DNA of 39,781 nt from Myxococcales bacterium (GTDB taxonomy: Bacteria > Myxococcota_A > Polyangia > Polyangiales > Polyangiaceae), in NCBI GenBank assembly GCA_009692485.1, contig SHZB01000010.1:1-39781 (forward strand). The letters run 5' to 3'. Position 1 is the first letter of the stretch; each line of letters opens with the position of its first letter. Shown here piece after piece: positions 25,616-36,094 of this stretch. The notes beneath the pieces are model-generated. The model was not told the origin of the DNA, made no database searches, and worked only from the letters and a program-made list of their open reading frames with translations. A program made the position numbers and the translations under genes.

Positions 25616-26989
25616 ATGAGCAAGCAAGACGCAGCACGCGCCCTCCCCGATCTCTTCACCATCGACGAAGATGACCAGACGGCGATTCGCCAAACCGGCG
25701 TCGCGAAAGATGGCGAATCGTCCGAGAATTCCGCGCCCTTTCGTGCGCCAGCTCGCCCCGCCCGCGCGCTCGATCTGAGAGCGGCCGCCGGTGACTCGAT
25801 GCTGGCACGTTACTTCCGGGACATGGCGCAGCACGCGGTCATGGGCCACAAAGAAGAGATCGGCGCGGCTCAGCGGGTCGAGGACACAGAGGTGGCGCGT
25901 TGGGTCACGCTGCTCAGCTACCTGCCCGTGGCGGAGACGATGCTCATGGCCCTCGCGGACTCGATCGCCACGCTCGCGAAAGAACCGCTGGATGTGCCCG
26001 AGCTTGCCGAGGCCTTGGCCCTCGCCGGCGTGAAGGGGCTGAGCGGTCGCCGCCTCACGCGCTACACCAGCCTCACGCGCGAGCTGGGTCGCAAGGTGCA
26101 ACTGCCCGACTCCGATCGGCTCTGGGTCGGGCGCGCATGGCGAATCGCGCACGAGGTGGGCATCGTCGAGAACGAGGTCAGCGACCGCGAAGAGGTGGGT
26201 GGTGTGCCAATCCCCTTCATCCCGCCGACGGCCGCGTACGGTCGGTATCTCGAGAATCTCCAGCGCGCGCACGAGGCGCAGCTCGACGCGAAGAATCGTT
26301 TCGTGCGGGCGAACCTGCGGCTCGTGGTGTCGATCGCGCGTCGCTACAACCGCGGTAAAATGGCCCTCATCGACCTCATTCAAGAGGGCAACATCGGGCT
26401 GATGAAGGCGGTCGAGCGCTTCGACCACCGGCGCGGCTACCGCTTCTCGACCTACGCCTCGTGGTGGATCCGGCACGCGATCAACCGCGCGCTCGCCGAC
26501 AAGGGCCGCGCCGTGCGGATCCCCGTCCACATGCTCGACACCTACAATCGCGTCGCGCGCGCAACGCAAGCGTCGATCGCCCGCACCGGACTGGAGCCGA
26601 CTTTCGAAGAGCTCGAGAAGGCGACCGGCGTCGCGGCAGAGAAACTCGAGCGCGTACGCTCTTTCACGATCGATGCACCGTTCTCGCTCGACCGGCCCGT
26701 TGGCGACGAAGACGGCCGAAAATTCGTGGATTTTCTCGAAGAAGAGGACGCGGTCTCGCCCTACGAGAAGCTCGCTAGCGAATATTGGGGCGAGGAGGTG
26801 AAGCGCCTGTTGACGAAGCTCACGCCGATCGAGTCAAGCATCATTCGCTGGCGCTTCGGCCTCGAAAACGAGAACGAGCTCACGCTCAAAGAGATCGGCG
26901 ACCGGTACCAGCTCTCGCGCGAACGCATCCGCCAGCTGCAGGAGCAGGCCCTCGTGAAAATGCGCCGCCAGATGCGCGACTTCAGCTGA
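25616..26989 (+). CDS. group 2 sigma-70 family RNA polymerase sigma factor
   Basis: The 457-aa protein shows the RpoD-like order: a polar N-terminal part, region 1.2 ([22 protein letters not shown], about residues 60-85), a less conserved segment of about 130 residues, regions 2.1-2.4 ([58 protein letters not shown]), region 3, and region 4 with the -35-binding helix-turn-helix ([25 protein letters not shown]). It lacks the long acidic region 1.1 of a primary sigma factor and is shorter than RpoD, so it is best called group 2, a stationary-phase or development-type factor. ATG 25616 is preceded by GAGG at 5 bases. A 15-bp repeat array begins 11 bases after the stop. Confidence 0.88.
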   Translation: MSKQDAARALPDLFTIDEDDQTAIRQTGVAKDGESSENSAPFRAPARPARALDLRAAAGDSMLARYFRDMAQHAVMGHKEEIGAAQRVEDTEVARWVTLLSYLPVAETMLMALADSIATLAKEPLDVPELAEALALAGVKGLSGRRLTRYTSLTRELGRKVQLPDSDRLWVGRAWRIAHEVGIVENEVSDREEVGGVPIPFIPPTAAYGRYLENLQRAHEAQLDAKNRFVRANLRLVVSIARRYNRGKMALIDLIQEGNIGLMKAVERFDHRRGYRFSTYASWWIRHAINRALADKGRAVRIPVHMLDTYNRVARATQASIARTGLEPTFEELEKATGVAAEKLERVRSFTIDAPFSLDRPVGDEDGRKFVDFLEEEDAVSPYEKLASEYWGEEVKRLLTKLTPIESSIIRWRFGLENENELTLKEIGDRYQLSRERIRQLQEQALVKMRRQMRDFS

Positions 26990-27000
26990 GCACGGCGGAG

Positions 27001-27102
27001 CCCGAACGCGACAAGCCCGAACGCGACAAGCCCGAACGCGACAAGCCCGAACGCGACAAGCCCGAACGCGACAAGCCCGAACGCGACAAGCCCGAACGCG
27101 AC
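27001..27102 (+). repeat. 15-bp tandem array (CCCGAACGCGACAAG)
   Basis: Six perfect units (27001-27090) and 12 bases of a seventh directly follow the sigma factor stop. All full copies are identical, which points to recent expansion. The unit length is a multiple of three, but no real gene reads through it. Confidence 0.96.
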
Positions 27103-27155
27103 GGTTGTTGGTCACCGCGGGCTAGGCTATGCGTGTGCCCGCTGAGGACTATCGA

Positions 27156-27692
27156 GTGCACCATCGTCATACTTGGGTTGTCGCCATTTTCGTGGCGGCG
27201 TGTGGGGGACCGAAGCCCGAGCCGGCCGTGCCTGAGGACGTGCTGCGCGTGGAGTCGAGCGTTGCTACGAGCGCCTCGGGCGACGCCGCGACGCCGACGT
27301 CGGTCGACGATGACCGAACGCCGTTCGACGATGAAGCGGCGCAGATCGTCCTCAAGCGTGGGACGCGAAAAGCGCAAGAGTGTCCCAAGGTCGCGGTCGG
27401 CACGCCGATCGGCGAGGGCACGATCGAAGTCGTGTTCGATGGCCCATCGGGTCAGATCGCGGAGGTCGATCTCGGGTCACACTTCGGGGGAGCGAACGAG
27501 GACGGAAGGGCGTGCCTCCGCAACGCTTTCGTTGGCGAAATCATTCCGAATTTCACGGGAAACAAGAAACTCTCCTATGCGCTCGTCATCACCGCGCCCG
27601 TGGCGGAAAAAGGCGGCGAACCGGGCAAGGGCAAGGGCAAGGGCAAGGGCGCGGGGAAGAGCAAGGGCAAGCCCGCGAAAGACTCGCCGTGA
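27156..27692 (+). CDS. small lipoprotein with AgmX/PglI-type C-terminal domain
   Basis: GTG 27156 is chosen because GAGG lies 8 bases before it; ATG 27129 is an alternative that adds nine residues. A short hydrophobic segment leads to a lipobox (FVAACGG). After an acidic/Ser linker comes a compact domain (VGTPIGEGTIEVVFDGPSGQIAEVDLG, then GRACLRNAFVGEIIPNFTGNKKLSYALVI). This pattern resembles the TonB-like C-terminal domain called AgmX/PglI in myxobacteria, linked there to gliding and envelope proteins. The end is a Lys/Gly-rich tail (KGKGKGKGAGKSKGK) that should be very basic. The stop overlaps the next gene's start (GTGA). The function is inferred only from domain likeness. Confidence 0.68.
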   Translation: MHHRHTWVVAIFVAACGGPKPEPAVPEDVLRVESSVATSASGDAATPTSVDDDRTPFDDEAAQIVLKRGTRKAQECPKVAVGTPIGEGTIEVVFDGPSGQIAEVDLGSHFGGANEDGRACLRNAFVGEIIPNFTGNKKLSYALVITAPVAEKGGEPGKGKGKGKGAGKSKGKPAKDSP

Positions 27693-28225
27693 CCAAGGCC
27701 CCGCGCGGGCTCGTGGCGAGCCAATCGATCGCCGCGCTCGGAGTCGCGCTGACGGTCGCGCTGACGGTCGCGCTGTTGTCGCCACGCGCGGACGCGGACG
27801 AGCCGGCGGGCGTGGTGAGCGAGCCGCCCGCGATGCGGTATGCGCCGACACGGACGCGCCTGCCGATCCTCGCCGGGGGTCTCGGGCTGATGGGGACGGC
27901 ATACGGACTCTCGGCGGCGTCGGCGGCAGGTTGGCCGGCGGTGCCTGGCTCAGAGCGGTTGTACATCCCGGTCGTGGGTCCGTGGCTCGCGCTCGCCGAG
28001 ACGGGGTGCTCGCCCGACGACGCGGGCTGCGACGCGATCCTCTACATGCGAGGGATTCTCTATGTCGTGGATGGTCTCACTCAGCTCGGCGGCCTCGGCA
28101 TCGCGGCCGAGGGGATCTTCATGACGACAGAAGCGGACGCGGCCCCGATCGCTCGGACGAGCCTTCGCTTCGCGCCGATCGTCACGGCACACGCGGCCGG
28201 GCTCGGCGTGGTCGGATCGTTCTGA
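27689..28225 (+). CDS. hypothetical envelope protein
   Basis: This 178-aa protein starts with a signal-like hydrophobic segment containing a small internal repeat (ALTVALTVALL) and the Ala-rich end SPRADADEP. The rest has two or three hydrophobic stretches (LPILAGGLGLMGTAYGLSAASAAG; LYMRGILYVVDGLTQLGGLGIAAEG) and a conserved-looking LYIPVVGPWLALAETGC. It is most likely a periplasmic or membrane-associated protein. GTG 27689 overlaps the preceding lipoprotein stop, so the two are coupled and may function together. I recognise no family. Confidence 0.65.
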   Translation: MTKAPRGLVASQSIAALGVALTVALTVALLSPRADADEPAGVVSEPPAMRYAPTRTRLPILAGGLGLMGTAYGLSAASAAGWPAVPGSERLYIPVVGPWLALAETGCSPDDAGCDAILYMRGILYVVDGLTQLGGLGIAAEGIFMTTEADAAPIARTSLRFAPIVTAHAAGLGVVGSF

Positions 28226-28260
28226 GCGCCGGAGCGCGTGCGCGTCACCGAGGCTGCCAG

Positions 28261-29172
28261 TCACGGAGCGCGGAGTCTGCGAGGTCGCCGGTCAGGGATC
28301 GCCGAGCCTGCCAGGCGCAGCTCACGACCGAGACTCACAGTGACGGAAACGCCGAAAGCCACGGGACGGTCCGAGCGCTGTCCAAAGCGCGCACCCGGGA
28401 GCGGCCCGAGCCCGACGAGATCGCCCGGCGCGAGCGTGGCGTGATCGCTCAGCCTCGCGAGCCGATCGTAGATCCCGTGGCCGTCGTAGCGCCCCGCGCC
28501 GCAACGAAAGAGCGCATCGCCGACGCGAACGGAGAGGTCGAGATCGCCGAGCGCGTGAGCCGCTGAACCGGTGACGAGGCGCGCGCCGACGTGTGCCGGT
28601 GCCAACGCGCCCGCGGCGAGGCCGTGCAGGTGCGCGCCCGGGCCCTCGCTGCAATCCACGTCATCGCACTCAGCGCCCCAATCGATGAGGAGAGTGAGCC
28701 CGACCACGGCGCGACGCGCATCGCCAGCGCTCGCACCCGCCAGCTCATCGCCGAGCAGCGCGGCGAATCCGACATCGAAGCGCGCCGCTCCGGCATGACC
28801 CGAAACGAGCACCGGCTGACCGTCACCGGCGAGCGCCCGTGCGTCACGCAACGAGAAGCGCGGCGGCGACTCACGCGGGCAGGCGCCGAGCTGCCAGTAT
28901 GCGGACCGCTCCGGCGCACACGGCGGTAGCGGCAAACACTCGGCATCGAAGAGGCGCGCCTCGGTCGGCCGCGTTCCGCTCAAGAGCCGTGCTTCAAGCT
29001 CGGCGAGACCGGCACAACGCGCGGCGATCACGCGACAAAAAAAGTCCGAGCCAAGCGGCGACGGCGTGCGCCACGCCTCCTCGAGCGTAGCCACTTCGTA
29101 GAGGGCCCCATCGCACTCGAGCGCCACGACGGGGGCAGCCAACTCGGACCTTCTCACGTGCGCAAGCCGCAT
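28261..29172 (-). CDS. fumarylacetoacetate hydrolase-fold protein, divergent
   Basis: The 303-aa protein follows the FAH-fold outline: an N-terminal start MRLAHVRRSELAAPVVAL, a core with FDVGFAALLGDELAGASAGDARRAVVGLTLLIDW, and the closing YDRLARLSDHATLAPGDLVGLGPLPG that matches the conserved pGD-tGtp ending. FAH proteins cleave C-C bonds in catabolic diketo acids using a metal held by two Glu and one Asp. Here the Glu-x-Glu position reads Asp-Val-Gly, so metal binding looks weakened or lost; the protein may have another function. It converges on the membrane-protein gene before it and is divergent from pyrG. Confidence 0.62.
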   Translation of the reverse strand: MRLAHVRRSELAAPVVALECDGALYEVATLEEAWRTPSPLGSDFFCRVIAARCAGLAELEARLLSGTRPTEARLFDAECLPLPPCAPERSAYWQLGACPRESPPRFSLRDARALAGDGQPVLVSGHAGAARFDVGFAALLGDELAGASAGDARRAVVGLTLLIDWGAECDDVDCSEGPGAHLHGLAAGALAPAHVGARLVTGSAAHALGDLDLSVRVGDALFRCGAGRYDGHGIYDRLARLSDHATLAPGDLVGLGPLPGARFGQRSDRPVAFGVSVTVSLGRELRLAGSAIPDRRPRRLRAP

Positions 29173-29223
29173 CGGAGTATGTTTGTCATGCCGCGCGGGC
29201 GAAGGGAAAGACGGCTTTTGACG

Positions 29224-30964
<1,741 letters not shown>

Positions 30965-31016
30965 GGCATCGACGCACACTCGCGGCCAATAGAGCAGCGC
31001 GCGCGAGCGGCATGGC

Positions 31017-31490
31017 TCACCTGCGGGCGACGGGATCGGGGCGATCGTCAGCCTCGAAGAACCCTGCGAGCAAGGCCCCGACGATCGCGAACGCCATGGG
31101 CGACTGGCACTCCGCGCGCAACAACGGCGCCCCGGCGCAGCACGCGGGCATCCCCATACAGCTCGCCAGCTCGAAGGGAATTGAACTCGCGAAGATAGTC
31201 CGCGCTAGCCAATACAACACCGGCGCGAGCGCAAGACCGATGACCGCCTTGAGTCCCACTTGAACGCGTGCGGCTGGCTCCCAGAACTTCTTGCCGGCGA
31301 CCGCTGCGACGACGAGCGCTAGCAGAAGGACGGCCAAATAGGCCGCAAATCCCGGGGCAATTGCATACCCCAAGAGCGCGAGCGCATGGCCAACACCCGC
31401 GCCGAGAAGGAGGCCCTTCACGACACCGACCGCGAAACGCGCGAGCATGACGATCGTGTTACGACGCCGATCCACGCTCGGCAAGTTCAT
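31017..31490 (-). CDS. small integral membrane protein of unknown function
   Basis: The 157-aa protein from ATG 31490 has about four to five hydrophobic helices (ARFAVGVVKGLLLGAGVGHALALLG; FAAYLAVLLLALVVAAVAG; VIGLALAPVLYWLARTIF; AFAIVGALLAGFF) with a Cys-containing loop (CMGMPACCAGAPLLRAEC) before the last one. The frame is open further upstream but would read the GGCGAN repeat as a Pro/Ser tract, so that start is unlikely. I recognise no family. It is convergent with pyrG, 52 bp away. Confidence 0.6.
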   Translation of the reverse strand: MNLPSVDRRRNTIVMLARFAVGVVKGLLLGAGVGHALALLGYAIAPGFAAYLAVLLLALVVAAVAGKKFWEPAARVQVGLKAVIGLALAPVLYWLARTIFASSIPFELASCMGMPACCAGAPLLRAECQSPMAFAIVGALLAGFFEADDRPDPVARR

Positions 31491-31534
31491 GTCATCCGCA
31501 AGGGCCGATGCTCGAAGGCCTCTTGTGAAACGGG

Positions 31535-31640
31535 GGGGCGACGGTGAGGGCGAGGGCGAAGGTGGGGGCGAAGGTGGGGGCAAGCGCGACGGCGAGGGCG
31601 ACGGTCACGGCGACGGCAAGGGCGAGGGCCACGGCGATGT
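31535..31640 (+). repeat. degenerate 6-bp (GGCGAN) repeat tract
   Basis: About 100 bases of GGCGAG/GGCGAC/GGTGGG/GGCAAG units fill most of the 242-bp spacer between two divergent genes. The tract has a strong purine bias on the plus strand. No gene is supported inside it. Confidence 0.85.
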
Positions 31641-31732
31641 CTCGAGGCCCGCTCGGCGACGGCACCGCGCGCGGCGAACACGTTCATGAGCATCTCGTGC
31701 GCCACCTCGGAAGTCGGCGTAGAACGGCCGAG

Positions 31733-33427
31733 ATGGCGCGACGGCTCGGCACTCTACGCAGCAGCACGATCGAGCGAGCTCGCCGCCGTTTGCAGAGCGT
31801 CCTTCGTGCCGCCGTCATGCTCGGCGCGGCCTTCGCGAGCAGCGCGCTCGCGGCGTGCGACGGCTGCGACCGCGACTCGAGCAGAACGGCCAGCGGGACC
31901 AGCGTGCACGACACGACGCCCACGCTGCGGCTCTACCTCGCCAGCGACCTGGCCGGCGCGCTCGAGCCCTGCGGATGCACCAAGGACCAGCTCGGCGGGC
32001 TCGACCACCTCGCCGCGTTCGTCGCATCACAAAGCAAGGATGCGCCGAACCACTTGGTGCTCGCGAGCGGCTCGTCATTCTTCATCGATCCGGTGCTCGA
32101 TGCAGAGCGCGCGATGCAAGACAAGTGGAAGGCCGTTGCGATCGCGCACGCGTTGAAGGCGCTCGGCCTCGCGGCCTTTGCGCCGGGGTTCAACGACTTT
32201 TCCGCTGGCCGAGAAGAGCTTGAAAAACTCGCCGAGAATTCAGGCGGCACCTTGCTCGCGGCCGGGCTCGAAGGCGCCCGCGCGATCTCACGCACCATCA
32301 TCGAGCGCGGCGGGCTCAAGGTCGGCATCGTCGGACTCAGCGACCCGCGCGATGCGAGCGGCAAAGCGCCAACGGGCATCACGGTACCGCCTCCAGAGCG
32401 CTTCGTAGAGCTCATGCAAGCAGAGGTCGCTGCCCTCGAACAGGACGGCGCGGTGCTCATCGTCGGCCTCGTCGCCATGCAGCGCGGAGCGGCGTTGCGA
32501 CTCGCTGATGGCATCCCCGAGCTGGACGTGCTGCTCATCGGCAAGCCACTCGGGCGCGGTCCTGCCAACACAGCGCAGCCCTTGCCAGAGCTCGTGAACG
32601 GCGTGCTCGTCGTGGAGACCGCGAACCATGGCCAGACCGTCGCAGTCGTGGACGTGTTCGCGCGCGAGCGAAGCGGACCCTTGAAGCTCGCGGATGCGGG
32701 CGGCGTCGCCAAGGCAGGTCAGGTGGGCGAGCTGTCGCGGCGAGTTCGCGAGCTCGAGCACCGCATCAATGGGTGGGAAAAGGGCGGAAAAGTGGACCTC
32801 GCCGATCTGGCCGCGCGCAAGGAAGAGCTCGCGACAATCGTGCGTCAACGCGATGCGGTGATGGGAAGTGAAGGGTCGGTGAGCGGCAATTTCTTCCGCT
32901 TCGGTGTGCATGAAGTGCGCGAGCGGCTCGGCGCCGACGCGAGCGTCGTGTCGCTGATGCGCGACTACTACCAGCGCGTGAACACGCACAACAAGACGGC
33001 ATTTGCGAGTCTCCTGCCGCTCTCGGTCGCGAAGGGGCAAGCGGCGTTCATCGGCGTCGATGCGTGCACGGACTGCCACGCCGAGGCACGCGCGGTGTGG
33101 GACAAGACGGCGCACGCGCACGCGTACAAAACTTTGTCGGACGACTTCAAGGAGTACAACCTCGAGTGCGTCGGCTGCCACGTGACGGGCTATGGCAAGC
33201 CCGGCGGATCGACCGTGGCGCACGTCGACAAGCTTCGCGACGTGCAGTGCGAGGACTGCCACGGCCCCGGTTCGCTCCACGCCGCCGCGCCCGAAAAACA
33301 GGGACTCATCGCGCTCGCCCCCGAGCCGAAGACCTGCGTCGAGCGTTGCCACCATCCGCCGCACGTCGAGGGCTTCGACCCCGTCGCCAAGATGGACCTC
33401 GTGCTCGGGCCCGGGCACGGCGAGTAG
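31733..33427 (+). CDS. lipoprotein fusing a metallophosphatase-like domain to a multihaem cytochrome c
   Basis: The 564-aa envelope protein has a signal peptide and lipobox (ALAACDG, Cys42). The N-terminal part resembles the UshA/5'-nucleotidase metallophosphatase fold (RLYLASDLAGALEPCGC with a following TKDQLGGLDHL; LEGARAISRTIIERGGLKVGIVGLSD; VLVVETANHGQTVAVVD) but the usual Asp-x-His metal motif is replaced, and Cys80-Gly-Cys82 stands out. The C-terminal part is a cytochrome c554-like domain with haem motifs CTDCH (445), CVGCH (479) and CEDCH (506) and an atypical CVERCH (535). Up to four haems could be bound, so a periplasmic electron-transfer role is expected. ATG 31733 precedes the signal by a basic stretch; Met28 is another option. 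It stands alone, followed by a VWA protein gene on the same strand. Confidence 0.82.
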   Translation: MARRLGTLRSSTIERARRRLQSVLRAAVMLGAAFASSALAACDGCDRDSSRTASGTSVHDTTPTLRLYLASDLAGALEPCGCTKDQLGGLDHLAAFVASQSKDAPNHLVLASGSSFFIDPVLDAERAMQDKWKAVAIAHALKALGLAAFAPGFNDFSAGREELEKLAENSGGTLLAAGLEGARAISRTIIERGGLKVGIVGLSDPRDASGKAPTGITVPPPERFVELMQAEVAALEQDGAVLIVGLVAMQRGAALRLADGIPELDVLLIGKPLGRGPANTAQPLPELVNGVLVVETANHGQTVAVVDVFARERSGPLKLADAGGVAKAGQVGELSRRVRELEHRINGWEKGGKVDLADLAARKEELATIVRQRDAVMGSEGSVSGNFFRFGVHEVRERLGADASVVSLMRDYYQRVNTHNKTAFASLLPLSVAKGQAAFIGVDACTDCHAEARAVWDKTAHAHAYKTLSDDFKEYNLECVGCHVTGYGKPGGSTVAHVDKLRDVQCEDCHGPGSLHAAAPEKQGLIALAPEPKTCVERCHHPPHVEGFDPVAKMDLVLGPGHGE

Positions 33428-33465
33428 CAGTGAACGCGGCTGCGACCAGGGTGTAAGGTTTGGGC

Positions 33466-34728
33466 ATGCGCGCTCGCTCGAGTCTCCATGCCGCCTTCCC
33501 AACCGCCATCTCTGCCATCGCCGCCATCGCCGCGCTCGCCACGACAGCGTCGCCCGCGCTTGCCGAAGATTGCACACCACCGCGCGTCCTCTTCGTCGTC
33601 GATGCGTCCGCGTCGATGCTCCAGGGGATCGAGAACACGACGAAGTGGGAGGCGCTCGTCGGTGCGGTCGAGGGCGTGCTCGCGACTTACCCGGATGCCG
33701 CGCAATACGGCCTGATGACCTTCCCCGGCAGCGGCGGAAAATGTGCGATCGGCGACGTGAACATCGACGTTGCGCCCGGCACCGCGAGCCAGATCGTGAG
33801 CAAGCTTGGGACGCTGACGATCCCGGCCGACGCTGCCACGCCTGCGGGCCAGTCCTTGATGAAGGCGTCCACTTACGGGCTCATCACGGATCCCGGCTAC
33901 GCCAACTACGTGGTCTTCATGACCGACGGTTATCAGTATTGCTATCTGAATAACGGCACGGCGTGCATGACCACAAGCGACTGCGCGCTCATGGGCGTAT
34001 CGCCTTGCCCGACCTGCATTCCAGATCAGCCGGACGGTTGCTACTGCATCCAGAAATGGCCGGTGCTCGGAGCGACCGCGCTCGCGAATGCGGGTGTGCA
34101 AACCTTCGTCGTCGGCTTCGGCGACAAGGTCAACGTGAAGGCGCTCAACCAGACGGCCGACGCCGCGGGCACGCCGCTCCCGGGCTGCGATCCGAACGCG
34201 AACACGCCGAGTTGCTATTACCAGGCCACCAAGCCAGCCGAGTTGACGGCGGCCTTCAGCACCATCCTCCAGCAGGTCGTGGTCGAAAAATGCGTGGGAG
34301 CCTGCGGCATCGAGGGCGAGCGCACCTGCACCGTCAACGGCTGGGACGTGTGCGATGCACCGGCGAGCACGTCGTGCGTGTCGAGCTGCGGCACCGATGG
34401 GACCGCGACCTGCATCGATGACGCGCTGACTCCGTGCTCGTCGGAGGTCGACTGCGGGGGCCAAGGTGGCCAAGGCGGCGCTGGCCCCGTGACAAGCGTG
34501 GGAGCCGGTGGCGAGCCGTCATCCGGAGCGGTCGGAGGCGGCGGCGGCACCGGAATCACCGGAATTTCCGGCGATCCCGAGGAAGACGGCGCGTGCGCGT
34601 GCCGGACGACGGCGCTCGGCGCGGGCAAGGATGACGCGAGGCTCGGCGTCGCCTTGGTGCTCGGCATGGCTGCGCTCCTTCGACGGCGGCGCAGCGCGAT
34701 CGGCTACTCGAAGAGCACGAGTCCGTAG
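33466..34728 (+). CDS. secreted VWA-domain protein with MYXO-CTERM-like tail
   Basis: The 420-aa protein has a signal peptide (SAIAAIAALATTASPALA), then a von Willebrand A domain with a complete metal-ion adhesion motif (D46-A-S48-A-S50, and D154 in VFMTDGY). Cys-rich segments follow (CMTTSDCALMGVSPCPTC; CVGACGIEGERTC), then a Gly-rich linker and a C-terminal sorting-like tail: Cys-Ala-Cys-Arg, a hydrophobic helix and RRRR. VWA proteins bind other proteins or matrix, so this is probably an adhesin or surface scaffold. ATG 33466 has AAGG 8 bases upstream. The 3' end overlaps the hotdog gene by 25 bp. Confidence 0.85.
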   Translation: MRARSSLHAAFPTAISAIAAIAALATTASPALAEDCTPPRVLFVVDASASMLQGIENTTKWEALVGAVEGVLATYPDAAQYGLMTFPGSGGKCAIGDVNIDVAPGTASQIVSKLGTLTIPADAATPAGQSLMKASTYGLITDPGYANYVVFMTDGYQYCYLNNGTACMTTSDCALMGVSPCPTCIPDQPDGCYCIQKWPVLGATALANAGVQTFVVGFGDKVNVKALNQTADAAGTPLPGCDPNANTPSCYYQATKPAELTAAFSTILQQVVVEKCVGACGIEGERTCTVNGWDVCDAPASTSCVSSCGTDGTATCIDDALTPCSSEVDCGGQGGQGGAGPVTSVGAGGEPSSGAVGGGGGTGITGISGDPEEDGACACRTTALGAGKDDARLGVALVLGMAALLRRRRSAIGYSKSTSP

Positions 34729-35651
34729 GCATGCGCGGGGATGGCGGCGAGCTCCGCTTCGCTGTCCCACGACGCTTGTCCCGGCTCGAGCACGCCGTCG
34801 GGGAAGACCGCGCAAATAGCGCCGAGCTTGGCGCCGAGCTCAAATGCGCGCACGACGACGTTGCCTTTCTCGCCAGCGAAGAAGGGCTTGCGAAACGCCG
34901 TGTCCTGAAATCTTGCGAGCAGCCGCGTCGAGCGGCCGTGGGTAGCGAAGCGCCGTAGCGCGGCCTCCCGTATGAGCCGCGGATAGATGAGCGAGTTCAC
35001 GTGACGGTTCGAGTCGGTGTGGTCGAGTCCAAACACGAAAGCATCGTCGCGCGAGACGGGCTCGAGCGGTTTCGCGCCGTCGGGGAGCGTGAATACGTCG
35101 CGAGCTCGGCGCCACTCGCGGCGGACCGGCGGCACTGGCTCCATGCCTGGCACCGAGAAGCGCCGGACGCGACGCTCGGCTGGCGCTGCAAACGGACGCG
35201 TGAAGACGTGCTCGGCGTGGACCTGCCCTGCCACAATTTTTTCGCCAGCATTGGACGGCGCGGGCCCGTGCACGGCCGCGACCTCACCGGTGAGCTTCAC
35301 CCAAACGTTGAGGAGAAGCTTGTCGACCTCAGCGTTCGCATCGACCGAGTGCGCGAGCTCGAAGACACCCGCACCATGAAGCGGCGCACGCACGCCGAGG
35401 GGCCCGTCGCCTCCTTCGGTCACGAGCCGCGTCAAGATCGGCACCACGCCAAGGTCGCGCAAGAACGCCTGCGCGCGCCCTCGCGCCATCGCGTAGCGCC
35501 AGAAGACCTCACCGATCGCTTGCGGCATGGAGTGCAGAGCGAGCCGGCCATCTTCGCTGACGTCCTCGTAGCGGAGCGGGACAGGTGCCTCGATGCGCTG
35601 CGTTTCAGGGACCTCCGGGGCGGCGAGCATTCGACTCATCGCGGGAGTCAT
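34704..35651 (-). CDS. double-hotdog acyl thioesterase/dehydratase-like protein
   Basis: The 315-aa protein contains two hotdog-like halves. The second shows the acyl-thioesterase phrase FGLDHTDSNRHVNSLIYPRLIREAALR, in which Asp, Asn and His lie in the usual catalytic or substrate region. The first half (ALHSMPQAIGEVFWRYAM ... LGVRAPLHGAGVFELAHSV) is less clear. Hotdog enzymes act on acyl-CoA or acyl-carrier protein, typically in fatty-acid or polyketide metabolism. The ATG at 35651 is used; the frame extends to a TTG at 35675 and another ATG is at 35639. No lipid-synthesis gene is adjacent. It is convergent with the VWA gene. Confidence 0.68.
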   Translation of the reverse strand: MTPAMSRMLAAPEVPETQRIEAPVPLRYEDVSEDGRLALHSMPQAIGEVFWRYAMARGRAQAFLRDLGVVPILTRLVTEGGDGPLGVRAPLHGAGVFELAHSVDANAEVDKLLLNVWVKLTGEVAAVHGPAPSNAGEKIVAGQVHAEHVFTRPFAAPAERRVRRFSVPGMEPVPPVRREWRRARDVFTLPDGAKPLEPVSRDDAFVFGLDHTDSNRHVNSLIYPRLIREAALRRFATHGRSTRLLARFQDTAFRKPFFAGEKGNVVVRAFELGAKLGAICAVFPDGVLEPGQASWDSEAELAAIPAHAYGLVLFE

Positions 35652-35770
35652 GCCCGCGCGATCCCGCCGCAGCAAGCGCGTCCGAGCACCGCGAGTGCGT
35701 CGGCCATGAAGCGCGAAAGCGCGATGCCGGAGTCGAACGCGGATCGTGTGACCTATAGTGATGAGCGACG

Positions 35771-36094
35771 ATGACCAACGCGCTCGCGCAGAAGCAGCAA
35801 GGTCCGTGGCTCGAGACGGTCGCGGCTTGGTTTGGAACTGCGACGCTCATCTTGCTCGTACCGCGCCAGTGGGCGTCGGCCGGAATCACCTTCGCATGCG
35901 CACTCGTGCTCTACGTCATCGCGCGAAAGTGTGAGGGCGGTCACTCGAGCGGCGGCGCGGCATTCGGCGGCGCAGGATTGTCCGACTTGCCATCACCGGA
36001 TCGAGCGCCTTCGCCGGAGACCGCTCCATCGCCGGAGACCGCTCCTTCGGCTTCGCTCTCCGCTTCGGGTTCCGGGCAAGCTTCGCCCGAGTAG
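35771..36094 (+). CDS. small two-helix membrane protein
   Basis: This 107-aa protein starts MTNALAQKQQGPWLETVAAW and has two hydrophobic helices (WFGTATLILLVPRQW; ITFACALVLYVIARK), then a Gly/Ser and Pro/Glu/Ser-rich tail with a repeated SPETAP. There is no ribosome-binding site in the expected place. The last 154 bases overlap the 3' end of the VanW gene on the opposite strand; both tails there are low-complexity, so only the first ~57 residues look like real conserved-type protein. It may be a real gene with a tail decoded through antisense sequence, or its stop may have been lost. I recognise no family. Confidence 0.5.
   Translation: MTNALAQKQQGPWLETVAAWFGTATLILLVPRQWASAGITFACALVLYVIARKCEGGHSSGGAAFGGAGLSDLPSPDRAPSPETAPSPETAPSASLSASGSGQASPE

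Noticed and set aside
27001-27102. Possible CRISPR array
   Set aside because: Units are directly adjacent with no spacers and no cas genes are present. The same holds for the arrays at 15962, 21301 and 38388.
26785-28566. Long plus-strand frame that includes the PERDK repeats
   Set aside because: It starts inside the sigma factor gene, is Arg-rich and overlaps three better genes. The repeats are not part of a real protein.
30965-31016. Terminator after pyrG
   Set aside because: Only a weak CTCGCG/CGCGAG pairing with a long loop and no T-run.
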